Source: an uncultured Pseudomonadota bacterium
Lineage (GTDB): Bacteria; Pseudomonadota; Alphaproteobacteria; UBA9219
Direction: 5' to 3'
Assembly (NCBI GenBank): GCA_903920205.1
Contig: CAIXLI010000108.1
Coordinates: forward strand, 1 to 50,506
Length of the DNA stretch: 50,506 nt
Positions 28,594-37,046 of the stretch are shown one piece after another. Position 1 is the stretch's first letter; the number at the start of each line of letters is the position of its first letter. The notes below the pieces were generated by a model, which worked only from the letters and a program-made list of their open reading frames with translations, was not told where the DNA came from and made no database searches. The position numbers and the translations under genes are program-made.

Positions 28594-30546
28594 TTAACCC
28601 CTCAACCAAAACCACGAGATAAACCCCGCCACGCCGATAACCATGGCAAAAGCATAGTGATAGAGATAGCCGCTTTCCAAAGCACCAACGCGTCTGGCAA
28701 TGCGCAATGAAAGCGCGGCAAAACCATCGGGCCCATAGCCGTCAATTAGGGCGTCGTCGCCGACTTCCCACAAGAAGGAACCTATCCAACGCGCGGGACG
28801 CACAAATAAGGCGTCATAGATATCATCGAAATAGAATTTATGAACGACAAGGTGATAAAGCCAACCAAACGCCGTCGAAGCGATGGCGGGCAGCGCAGGC
28901 ATGGCGACATAGAAAACGTAGGCCATAACGATGCCGAAAACCGCGACGATAACGGGCAACCATTTATATATCTCGGCGACATGATACGCGGCTGCAATCG
29001 AGTCGTGTTGAGGAAGGACGAATATTGCTCCGTTCCAAAACGCCTCCCTGCCCTCGCCGCCGAACCAATCAAACGCGAACCATCCGGCGAATACGGCTCC
29101 GATAGCCAAGGGCACAATGGGAGCCAACATCACCCAAGGCGATTCATGCGCGTGTTCCAAAACATGCGGCGTAGCGCGTGACTCGCCATGGAATGTCAGG
29201 ATCAACAAACGCCACGAATAGAACGCCGTTATAAACGCCGAGATCAAGCCGAGCACATAAACAAAGGTGCCAATGCCGGAACCGCTCCCTATCGCAGATT
29301 CTAGAATCAAATCTTTGGAATAAAATCCTGCAAAACCAAAAACCCCATCAACGCCAATCCCCGCCAAAGCCAGAGAACCAATCACCATAAGGACATAAGT
29401 CACAGGAACGACACGCCAGATGCCGCCCATTTTCCGCATATCCTGTTCCCCCGACAAAGCATGAATGACGGAACCGGCGCATAAGAACAGCAAGGCCTTA
29501 AAGAAAGCATGCGTCATCAAATGGAAAATAGCGGCGGAGTAGGCCGACACGCCTGCGGCAAAAAACATGTACCCGAGTTGGCTCATTGTCGAATAAGCGA
29601 TTACGCGTTTAATGTCGAATTGCGTCAAGCCGATAGAGGCCGCAAAGATGCAAGTCAACGCGCCGATAATGGCGACAAAATGCAAAGCATCGGGCGCATA
29701 TTCAAACACAGGCGACAATCTGGCGACCATAAAAACGCCCGCAGTGACCATCGTCGCGGCATGAATCAAAGCCGACACAGGCGTCGGGCCTTCCATCGCA
29801 TCCGGCAGCCATGTATGCAAACCCAACTGCGCCGACTTGCCCATCGCGCCGACGAACAGCAACAAACAAACAGTCGTCAGAGCAGGCAGCGTGTGTCCCA
29901 AGAATATCCATTGCGTCGTGGCGAGGTCGGGTGCCTTGGAAAAAATCACGCTATAATCCAGAGAACCAAACAGCATAAAGCAGCCAAAGATGCCCAGCAC
30001 AAACCCGAAATCGCCCACACGGTTGACCAAAAATGCTTTTATCGAAGCGTCGTTGGCGCTAACTTTCTCATACCAGAAATTAATCAGGAGATAGGACGAA
30101 AGCCCCACACCTTCCCATCCGAAAAACATCTGGAGCAAATTGGCGGATGTCACCAGCATCAACATAAAGAAGGTAAAAAGCCCCAGATACGCCATAAAGC
30201 GCGGCTTGCTTTTATCGTGGCTCATATAGCCGATGGAATAAATATGCACCATCGCGGACACTCCGTTGACCACGACAAGCATCACGGCGGTCAGCGTATC
30301 GATCTTAATGCCCCACGATACCTCAAGTGCACCCGAATGAATCCAGTCGAACAAAACGCGGGTCGTCGCATGACCTAACAACGGTACATCGCGGAACAAA
30401 TAAACCGAAAGCCCAGCGGCCGCCAAAACGCAGCCACTCGTCACAATTTGCGAGGCTTTGTCACCTAACCTGCGCCCAAAAAATCCGGCGAAAATCGCCC
30501 CCAGCAAGGGCAGAAAAACGACCGCGATGTCCAAGGGAATTGTCAT
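28594..30546 (-). CDS. nuoL: NADH-quinone oxidoreductase subunit L
   Basis: The 650-residue subunit is the distal antiporter-like module with the long lateral helix. GWEGVGLSSYLLINFW carries the conserved Glu, and GKSAQLGLHTWLPDAMEGPTPVSALIHAATMV is the central channel region with its Lys. The C-terminal extension (about residues 520-650) contains the expected amphipathic stretch and final TM helix. It starts three bases after the nuoK stop. Its normal downstream neighbour nuoM is displaced by about 3.5 kb of solute-binding genes. Confidence 0.98.
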   Translation of the reverse strand: MTIPLDIAVVFLPLLGAIFAGFFGRRLGDKASQIVTSGCVLAAAGLSVYLFRDVPLLGHATTRVLFDWIHSGALEVSWGIKIDTLTAVMLVVVNGVSAMVHIYSIGYMSHDKSKPRFMAYLGLFTFFMLMLVTSANLLQMFFGWEGVGLSSYLLINFWYEKVSANDASIKAFLVNRVGDFGFVLGIFGCFMLFGSLDYSVIFSKAPDLATTQWIFLGHTLPALTTVCLLLFVGAMGKSAQLGLHTWLPDAMEGPTPVSALIHAATMVTAGVFMVARLSPVFEYAPDALHFVAIIGALTCIFAASIGLTQFDIKRVIAYSTMSQLGYMFFAAGVSAYSAAIFHLMTHAFFKALLFLCAGSVIHALSGEQDMRKMGGIWRVVPVTYVLMVIGSLALAGIGVDGVFGFAGFYSKDLILESAIGSGSGIGTFVYVLGLISAFITAFYSWRLLILTFHGESRATPHVLEHAHESPWVMLAPIVPLAIGAVFAGWFAFDWFGGEGREAFWNGAIFVLPQHDSIAAAYHVAEIYKWLPVIVAVFGIVMAYVFYVAMPALPAIASTAFGWLYHLVVHKFYFDDIYDALFVRPARWIGSFLWEVGDDALIDGYGPDGFAALSLRIARRVGALESGYLYHYAFAMVIGVAGFISWFWLRG

Positions 30547-30549
30547 GCG

Positions 30550-30858
30550 TTAGCCCTTCATCCTGTTGACGTGTTCAACAGCGATATCGCCGCGATTACG
30601 GAAAGTGACGACCAGAATGGCAAGCCCGATGGCGGTTTCCGCCGCAGCGACGGTCAAAACAATCATCGTGAAAACCTGCCCTATCAAATTATGCTGATAG
30701 ACCGAAAAAGCGACAAAGTTGATATTAACCGCCAGCAAGATCAACTCAATAGACATCAGAAGAACAATAATGTTGCGGCGATTAACGATAATGCCGATGA
30801 CGCCGATCGAGAACAAGATGGCGGCAACGACTAGAAAATGTGAAAGTCCGATCATCAT
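30550..30858 (-). CDS. nuoK: NADH-quinone oxidoreductase subunit K
   Basis: The 102-residue, three-TM subunit has the conserved Glu residues in [16 protein letters not shown] and in [13 protein letters not shown]. The ATG at 30858 gives [16 protein letters not shown], matching the family start, with GAGG a few bases upstream; the ORF-track start is seven codons earlier. It normally follows nuoJ directly, but here the DUF2059 gene lies between. Confidence 0.96.
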   Translation of the reverse strand: MMIGLSHFLVVAAILFSIGVIGIIVNRRNIIVLLMSIELILLAVNINFVAFSVYQHNLIGQVFTMIVLTVAAAETAIGLAILVVTFRNRGDIAVEHVNRMKG

Positions 30859-30920
30859 GTTTTCCTCAATCCCCAACAACTTTTATTTGGATTCTGTTCT
30901 GACTCCATCCAAAACCGATC

Positions 30921-31826
30921 TTATTGTTTTTTCTCAGGTTCGGATTTTTGCTGTTTATTGCCTTGTTTCTCATCTAGCTGCTCAAAACCAGCAGGCAGCT
31001 TGATGCCGTTCTCCTTAAGCGCCTTAAGAATAGCGCTACGCACCTCCTCAGCGACAGTCATAGAGGTGTCCTGACGCAACCGTCCCTCACGCGAAGCTAG
31101 TTCCCCCCCCGATTGCAGCAGTTTTTTTCCGGCGGAAGTTTCATAAAAGCCCTTCAATTGCTCAAGCTCCGAATACGTAAAGGTCTGAGCATACGCGATA
31201 GCCTTGTCCTTTTCCGCGTCATCGGCGTGTTGTGCCGATATCTTTTCCTGAAGCCCAAAGGCAATGCCGTGTATTTTCTCCGTCTGGCCAGGATTTTCTT
31301 GCACGATGGCAGGGATCATCGACATCGTTAATCCCATCATTGGGCTATGCATGGCCATTGATGCCTGAGCAGGCCCCTTCTGCGGCTCTGTGAGCTTAAC
31401 GATCTTGCGCGCAAGATCGAGATTCTTGGAATCGACTTCGCGAGATACATCGGGCCTATGAAAAGGAATCATACCGGGCACATGTCCCATGGGGCCCATT
31501 GGCCCCATAATAGCCGCCGCGTCAGGCCTTCCCGCTAAACCAGGGGACGGGGGGGCATTAGACGTCACTGGCTTTGCGTTACCCCCCTGGCCTTGGCCCA
31601 GTCCCTTTTCTTTCCCTCCAGAAGAAAAGAAGGACGACATAGCGCCCCAAAGGCTCTTGTCTGACGATTTTCCAGGCTTGGCTCCTTCGGGTAGTAAATG
31701 CTGTTTGAGCGCCATCGGTGGCACCGCCACCTCCGGACCTGTTTCCGCATAGCCCTGAGACGAAACCAATAAAACCACCAAAGTGGCGCACAAAACGATA
31801 CTTAAAGTAATGCGGTCGTTTTTCAT
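30921..31826 (-). CDS. Secreted DUF2059-domain protein inserted between nuoJ and nuoK
   Basis: The 301-residue product has a Sec signal (hydrophobic residues about 8-24, SQGYA cleavage). It has a low-complexity Gly/Pro/Met-rich region at about residues 65-125, including repeated MGP, and a C-terminal DUF2059-like domain. That domain contains FTYSELEQLKGFYETSAGKK, the family's most recognisable segment. The C-terminus is Lys/Gln/Glu-rich. DUF2059 proteins are periplasmic or outer-membrane-associated and of unknown function. Its ATG overlaps the nuoJ stop (ATGA) and it ends about 60 bp before nuoK, so it is translated with complex I subunits. Confidence 0.82.
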   Translation of the reverse strand: MKNDRITLSIVLCATLVVLLVSSQGYAETGPEVAVPPMALKQHLLPEGAKPGKSSDKSLWGAMSSFFSSGGKEKGLGQGQGGNAKPVTSNAPPSPGLAGRPDAAAIMGPMGPMGHVPGMIPFHRPDVSREVDSKNLDLARKIVKLTEPQKGPAQASMAMHSPMMGLTMSMIPAIVQENPGQTEKIHGIAFGLQEKISAQHADDAEKDKAIAYAQTFTYSELEQLKGFYETSAGKKLLQSGGELASREGRLRQDTSMTVAEEVRSAILKALKENGIKLPAGFEQLDEKQGNKQQKSEPEKKQ

Positions 31827-32431
31827 ATTTCTACCCCCTGTCCGGTTGTGACTTTCTTAATTTCGACGATATCGGATGCAAGCTTGTTGACTTGACGGCA
31901 CGGTTTTTGGCGCAACGCGTCCTTGCGTTCGCGCAAAGTCAAAACAATCGCGCCTGTCATCGCCACCAGCAAGATCAGGCCGCAAACCTGAAACGGATAG
32001 AAATAATCGGTATATAGAACGCGCCCCAAGGCGCGGGTATTATCGATAGCGGCTCCCGCCGTTCCTGCGGTCGTTAAAACATTCGGGTCGACTACCCACG
32101 CGCTGGCGACCAACACCAACTGCGCCAGCAAAACCAAAGCGACCGCGCCTCCGACAGGCAAATACCGCCGGAACCCCTGCCGCAAAGCGGGAAAGTTGAC
32201 ATCCAGCATCATCACCACAAACAGGAACAACACGGCGACTGCGCCGACATAAACGATCAACAGGATAAAGGCCAGAAACTCCGCCCCCATCAGCAAAAAC
32301 AATCCCGCACCGTTAAAAAAGCACAGGATCAAAAACAACACTGCATAAACAGGATTCCGCGCCGTGATCACCATGACAGCAGAGGCCAAAAGCACAGCAG
32401 AGAAAAGATAAAAGATTATGGACGTCATCAT
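31823..32431 (-). CDS. nuoJ: NADH-quinone oxidoreductase subunit J
   Basis: The 202-residue, five-TM subunit shows the characteristic NPVYAVLFLILCFFNGAGLF and FILLIVYVGAVAVLFLFVVMML with the pi-bulge helix. There are two adjacent possible ATGs (32431 and 32428). The C-terminal tail beyond the last helix is about 35 residues and basic. A small lipoprotein gene separates it from nuoI upstream, and the DUF2059 gene overlaps its stop. Confidence 0.96.
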   Translation of the reverse strand: MMTSIIFYLFSAVLLASAVMVITARNPVYAVLFLILCFFNGAGLFLLMGAEFLAFILLIVYVGAVAVLFLFVVMMLDVNFPALRQGFRRYLPVGGAVALVLLAQLVLVASAWVVDPNVLTTAGTAGAAIDNTRALGRVLYTDYFYPFQVCGLILLVAMTGAIVLTLRERKDALRQKPCRQVNKLASDIVEIKKVTTGQGVEI

Positions 32432-32441
32432 GGGCGTTTAC

Positions 32442-32597
32442 CTACCTTGCCGTCGCGTTGTCATCGTTAACCGTACAGTTACGCGCATTCTTACACCAGT
32501 TCTTTGCCGCAGCGCCCGAGGAATCAAGAACCTCCTGACTCGTGCAGGCGATTGTCAGAAAAGCAAAGCCAACAAAAAGAACTTTTCTCGTCACCAT
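32442..32597 (-). CDS. 51-residue lipoprotein between nuoI and nuoJ
   Basis: The peptide begins MVTRKVLFVGFAFLTIAC: a basic start, a hydrophobic stretch and lipobox LTIAC with Cys at residue 18. The remaining 33 residues are polar, with two further cysteines in NWCKNARNC that could form a disulfide. The ATG at 32597 is four bases after the nuoI stop, with AGGTGAGG just upstream, and the stop is ten bases before nuoJ. It is too short for the ORF track in this form; the listed ORF is an extended frame that runs into nuoI. The family is not recognised and the size is entericidin-like. Confidence 0.7.
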   Translation of the reverse strand: MVTRKVLFVGFAFLTIACTSQEVLDSSGAAAKNWCKNARNCTVNDDNATAR

Positions 32598-32601
32598 CGC
32601 C

Positions 32602-33087
32602 TCACCTATATTTCGCATCCGCCGCAATGTTCGCCGCGATTGCCGCTTCCCATCTGTCTCCGTTCGCAAGCAGCCGTTCTTTGGTAAAGTACAATTCCTC
32701 CCGCGTTTCAGTGCCGAATTCAAAATTAGGCCCTTCGACAATAGCTTCGACAGGGCAAGCTTCCTGACACAAGCCACAAAAGATGCACTTGGTCATATCG
32801 ATGTCATAGCGCGTCGTGCGGCGGGTGCCGTCGGCGCGGGGCGCGGATTCAATCGTGATGGCTTGGGCGGGACACACCGCCTCGCACAATTTGCACGCAA
32901 TACAACGTTCCTCGCCGTTCTCATAACGGCGCAAAGCGTGTTCGCCACGGAATCGCGGCGAGAGAGGGCCTCTTTCATACGGATAATTCACCGTAACCTT
33001 GCGCCGAAAAAGATACGAAAAGGTCAGCGCAAGACCCGCGACGATCTCGTACAAAAACAAACGTTTAACGGGGCGAAGAAAGGACAT
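32602..33087 (-). CDS. nuoI: NADH-quinone oxidoreductase subunit I
   Basis: The 161-residue peripheral subunit carries clusters N6a and N6b. The two ferredoxin motifs [16 protein letters not shown] and [16 protein letters not shown] are complete, and [18 protein letters not shown]-like sequence precedes them as in other NuoI proteins. The length is typical of alphaproteobacteria. It starts nine bases after the nuoH stop. Confidence 0.98.
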   Translation of the reverse strand: MSFLRPVKRLFLYEIVAGLALTFSYLFRRKVTVNYPYERGPLSPRFRGEHALRRYENGEERCIACKLCEAVCPAQAITIESAPRADGTRRTTRYDIDMTKCIFCGLCQEACPVEAIVEGPNFEFGTETREELYFTKERLLANGDRWEAAIAANIAADAKYR

Positions 33088-33096
33088 GCAAACCCC

Positions 33097-34104
33097 CTAA
33101 TGCGGCAATTTGTCGAAAGCGACGAGATAGCCTGATGTCAGAACAACCCAAAAAAGCGCCACTGGCAAAAACACTCTCCAGCCGATACGCATCAATTGGT
33201 CGTAACGATAACGAGGCAAAGTCGCACGCACCCACAAGAACACGAATAAACAAACCCCAATTTTAGCAAAGAACCAGATAAAGCCCGGGATAAAACTCAA
33301 CGCCGCGCAAGGCGCAAGCCACCCACCCAAAAACAAAATCGTCGTGCTGGCACTCAGCAAAATCATGTTGGCGTATTCGCCCAAAAAGAACATGGCGAAA
33401 GTCATCGACGAATATTCGGTATGAAACCCGCCGACAAGTTCGGATTCGCCTTCGGGCAAATCAAACGGATGCCGATTGGTTTCCGCCAAGGCCGAGATAA
33501 AATACACGACAAACATAGGTGTCAGAAGCCCGAACGCGAACCAACCGCCGCGTTGCGCCTCGACGATCGCCGACAGGTTCAACGAACCCACGCGAAGCAA
33601 AACGGTGACGATCACAAGGCCGATGGAAACTTCATAAGAAATCATCTGCGCCGCAGAACGCAAACCGCCTAAAAAAGAATATTTAGAATTCGACGCCCAT
33701 CCCGCAAGGATGATGCCATAGACGCTAAGTGACGAAATCGTAAACAGATACAAAACCCCGACATTAATATCAGCCAGCACAACCCCCGCCTGAAACGGAA
33801 TAACCGCCCAAGCCACAAGCGCAAGGAAGAAAGTCAAAATCGGCGCGAGGATAAACAAAACCTTATTCGCGCCCGTCGGCAAAATGGTTTCCTTGCCCAA
33901 CAATTTCAGCCCATCCGCCAATGGCTGCATCAACCCAAAAGGCCCCGTGACATTCGGCCCTCGCCGCATCTGCATGGCAGCCATAACCTTGCGTTCGGCA
34001 AGCGTCAAATATGCAACCGCGCCCAAAAGCGGCAACACGATCATCATGATCTTGATGACAATCCACAGCAAAGGCCAAACAGTGGTTATGAAAAAATCCA
34101 TCAT
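33097..34104 (-). CDS. nuoH: NADH-quinone oxidoreductase subunit H
   Basis: The 335-residue membrane subunit forms much of the quinone chamber. It has [22 protein letters not shown] near the start and the acidic loop [28 protein letters not shown] in the middle. Its ATG abuts the SBP1 stop (TAA|ATG with no base between), so its ribosome site GGGGAC lies within the SBP1 coding end. Confidence 0.98.
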   Translation of the reverse strand: MMDFFITTVWPLLWIVIKIMMIVLPLLGAVAYLTLAERKVMAAMQMRRGPNVTGPFGLMQPLADGLKLLGKETILPTGANKVLFILAPILTFFLALVAWAVIPFQAGVVLADINVGVLYLFTISSLSVYGIILAGWASNSKYSFLGGLRSAAQMISYEVSIGLVIVTVLLRVGSLNLSAIVEAQRGGWFAFGLLTPMFVVYFISALAETNRHPFDLPEGESELVGGFHTEYSSMTFAMFFLGEYANMILLSASTTILFLGGWLAPCAALSFIPGFIWFFAKIGVCLFVFLWVRATLPRYRYDQLMRIGWRVFLPVALFWVVLTSGYLVAFDKLPH

Positions 34105-35010
34105 TTAAGGCGTCCCCGCATGAGCAGAAGGGTCTGCGCCGCCCAGAGTATGGGGACGTTCGACAGGCACAAAGTTGTTGGGGTATTTTTCGTATCGCTT
34201 AAGGATTTTTTCGACCTGACCGCTATAGATCAACTCGTCAAAAGCCGCATTGATCATCCCGCGCAAACGGTCATCGCCCATCGGCAGAACAAACCCAACC
34301 GGATAGATACGAACGGGGTTGGCAAGCTGCGTCTGCCTGATCTTGTTCGGATTATGCTCGTTATAATAACCGAAATCTGCGGCATCCATAAAAGTCGCAT
34401 CCGCTTTTCCTGATGCGACGCTTTCTAAAACCATCGCATCTCCCGCCATATCGGGCAGCGTATAGACTTTGGCCTTCGGAAAATCTTCTTCGGCGATAAA
34501 GCGTTGATTATCGCCGTCCATCGACGCAATGCTAATATCGGGCGCGTTCAAAGCGTCAAGGCTTGCGTCAAACCGGTGGTCATCCAATCGAACGACAAGC
34601 AACAAGGGCTGATAATAATAAGGACGCGCATAATACGCCTCTTTAGCAACGGCAGGACTTACCCACGCAGCCTCGCACAACGCGTCAAATTTTGATGCCT
34701 TTAACCCAGGAACCATTGTCGCCCAGCCCGTCTCTTCAGCCCAAACGATCTTGATCCCGAGTTTTTTTCCCAAAGCTTCGGTAATTTCATAATCGATGCC
34801 GCTTAAAGAACCTGTGTTTGGATCTTTAACAAGATTAGGAACGAAGGGAATGTACCCGCAACGCAAAGTCTGTGTACGAATAACGCGTTCATACGCTGTT
34901 TCCTTTGCGGCAAATTTGTCCTCTCCGTTTTTCGTCGGATGTGTCGCGGTGATCGCTAAAGCGACGAGGGCAATAATAAGGGCAAAAGAAGCTGTTTTGT
35001 TTTTTCTCAT
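34105..35010 (-). CDS. Family 3 solute-binding protein between nuoG and nuoH (SBP1)
   Basis: The 301-residue product starts at the ATG at 35010, in an ATGA overlap with the nuoG stop and with GGGAGG upstream. It has an N-terminal hydrophobic segment (about residues 6-22) without a lipobox Cys. The family features follow: AAKETAYERV, TLRCGYIPFVPN, GIDYEITEALGKKLGIKIVWAEE and FDALCEAAW. The C-terminus is longer than in SBP2-5. The ORF abuts nuoH without a gap. It is closest in its first motif to SBP6 and SBP5 and lies about 5 kb from the tandem set. Confidence 0.9.
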   Translation of the reverse strand: MRKNKTASFALIIALVALAITATHPTKNGEDKFAAKETAYERVIRTQTLRCGYIPFVPNLVKDPNTGSLSGIDYEITEALGKKLGIKIVWAEETGWATMVPGLKASKFDALCEAAWVSPAVAKEAYYARPYYYQPLLLVVRLDDHRFDASLDALNAPDISIASMDGDNQRFIAEEDFPKAKVYTLPDMAGDAMVLESVASGKADATFMDAADFGYYNEHNPNKIRQTQLANPVRIYPVGFVLPMGDDRLRGMINAAFDELIYSGQVEKILKRYEKYPNNFVPVERPHTLGGADPSAHAGTP

Positions 35011-37046
35011 TCTGCTGCCTCCCATAAAGGTAAAATCTCATCGCTGCATTTCGCCATCGTCGCCGAGGCGCGGCTGATGGGGTCGGTCATATAGAAATTT
35101 TCAATGACAGGCGCAAAGGGTTGCGCGGAGACTTCACCCGTAAAGCCGAACGCAGACCATCCCGATTTTTCACAGTGACCTATATTGGCAAGCACAGGCG
35201 CGGACTCGAACATTTTGGTGCGTAATGTGTCCAAAGTATCGTAAGGCAAAGCCTCGCCATAGACTTCTGAGAAGGCACGGATAATCTTCCAATCCTCCCT
35301 CGCTTCGCCGGGTGGGAAAGTCGCTTGCAACGCCACTTGGGGACGGCCTTCAGTGTTGACATAGATTCCAGTTTTTTCGGTATATGCCGCACCCGGCAAA
35401 ATCACATCGGCGCGATGCGCCCCGACATCCCCGTGATGGCCTTGATAAACGACAAAAGCGTTGCCAAGTTTTGTAACGTCGATTTCATCCGCGCCCAAAA
35501 GCCAAACCGCCTCCATCGCCCCGCCGAGAATCGCCCGCGTCCCCTGCCCCCCAATTTGCGGCAGAAAATCGAGATCAAGCCCCCCGATGCGCGAGGCCGC
35601 ATGTTGGAAAACGTTAAAACCGTTCCAATCTTCACGCACAGCATTAAAATGTTCCGCTAACTCGCGGACAACGCGATGCAATGCCGCACCATCCTCGCGT
35701 GCCAAAGCGCCCGCGCCTAGAATAAACATTGGCTTCTTGGCATTCTTTAAAATCGCCGCAAAAGCGTGTTTGCCGAACATAAGGTCGGCAATACCTTGCG
35801 GCGTCGTGCCGATGGATTGATAAGGGTAACCAAGATCGACGGTTGCGCCGATTACGCCGACACGGCACCCGCCGCGCAGCCAGCGTTTACGAATACGCGC
35901 ATTGACCAACGTGCCTTCGTGGCGCGGGTTCGTGCCGATCAAAACAATCGCGTCGGACTCTTCTATTCCGGCAATACCACTGTTCATGATAGAAGCGGCG
36001 CGTGTCGAAACATCGTAATTTGCGCCGTCTTGACGGCAATCCAAATTGGGCGACCCTAAAGCCGCCACAAGAGATTTCAACGCAAACATCGCTTCACAAT
36101 CGACAAGATCGCCCGCCAAAGCCGCGATGCGGTTAGGCGCGATGCCGCGCAATTTCTCGGCAATAACGGCAAAGGCTTCATTCCATGAAGCGGGGACAAG
36201 CTTGCCGTCTCTGCGCACATAAGGACGATCAAGCCGTTGACGCTTCAGCCCATCAATTGCAAAGCGTGATTTATCATTGATCCATTCTTCGTTGATGTCT
36301 TCGTTCAAGCGCGGCAAAACGCGCACGACGTCGTTGCCACGCATATCAACGCGAATGTTACAACCGATAGCGTCAAAAACATCAATGGTTTCCGTCTTTT
36401 GCAATTCCCACGACCGCGCTGTAAAGGCGGCGGGTTTATTGGTCAACGCGCCGACAGGGCAAATATCGATCAAATTGCCCGACATTTCCGACGACAACGC
36501 CCGCGCCACATAGGTGCCGATTTCCATCTTCTCGCCACGATACAATCCGCCTAATTCCGGCGTGCCGCAAATCTCGTCTACAAAACGAACGCAACGAGTA
36601 CATTGAATGCAGCGCGTCATCGCCGTCTTAATCAACGGCCCCAATTCCTTTTCACCCACAATGCGTTTGTTTTCGTGATGGCGACCACAGCCGCAACCAT
36701 AAGCCACAGCCTGATCCTGCAAATCGCATTCGCCGCCTTGATCGCAAATGGGGCAATCCAAAGGATGATTGATGAGCAATAATTCCATCACCCCTTTGCG
36801 CGCCTTTTTGACAACCGCGCTGTCCGTATGCACCACCATACCGTCGGCGCAAGGCTGAGCGCAACTGGCGACGGGCTTGGGCATCTTTTCGATCTCGACC
36901 AAGCACATGCGGCAACTAGCAGGCACACTAAGCCTGTCGTGATAGCAAAAATGCGGAACTTCGATTTCGAGCTGCTCGCAAGCCTGCAACACGCTCGTCC
37001 CCTGCGCAACCTCGACTTCGATTCCATTGATTGTCAGTTTAGGCAT
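35007..37046 (-). CDS. nuoG: NADH-quinone oxidoreductase subunit G
   Basis: The 679-residue subunit has an N-terminal [2Fe-2S] ferredoxin domain (CYHDRLSVPASCRMC), a His-Cys 4Fe-4S site region (HPLDCPICDQGGECDLQD) and a further 4Fe-4S set (CIQCTRCVRFVDEICG). A molybdopterin-oxidoreductase-like domain follows from about residue 220. The total is typical of alphaproteobacterial NuoG. It abuts the nuoF stop (TGA|ATG), and its stop overlaps SBP1. Confidence 0.98.
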   Translation of the reverse strand: MPKLTINGIEVEVAQGTSVLQACEQLEIEVPHFCYHDRLSVPASCRMCLVEIEKMPKPVASCAQPCADGMVVHTDSAVVKKARKGVMELLLINHPLDCPICDQGGECDLQDQAVAYGCGCGRHHENKRIVGEKELGPLIKTAMTRCIQCTRCVRFVDEICGTPELGGLYRGEKMEIGTYVARALSSEMSGNLIDICPVGALTNKPAAFTARSWELQKTETIDVFDAIGCNIRVDMRGNDVVRVLPRLNEDINEEWINDKSRFAIDGLKRQRLDRPYVRRDGKLVPASWNEAFAVIAEKLRGIAPNRIAALAGDLVDCEAMFALKSLVAALGSPNLDCRQDGANYDVSTRAASIMNSGIAGIEESDAIVLIGTNPRHEGTLVNARIRKRWLRGGCRVGVIGATVDLGYPYQSIGTTPQGIADLMFGKHAFAAILKNAKKPMFILGAGALAREDGAALHRVVRELAEHFNAVREDWNGFNVFQHAASRIGGLDLDFLPQIGGQGTRAILGGAMEAVWLLGADEIDVTKLGNAFVVYQGHHGDVGAHRADVILPGAAYTEKTGIYVNTEGRPQVALQATFPPGEAREDWKIIRAFSEVYGEALPYDTLDTLRTKMFESAPVLANIGHCEKSGWSAFGFTGEVSAQPFAPVIENFYMTDPISRASATMAKCSDEILPLWEAAE

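Noticed and set aside
29509-30378. 289-codon plus-strand ORF opposite nuoL
   Set aside because: Shadow of nuoL, with the same composition bias.
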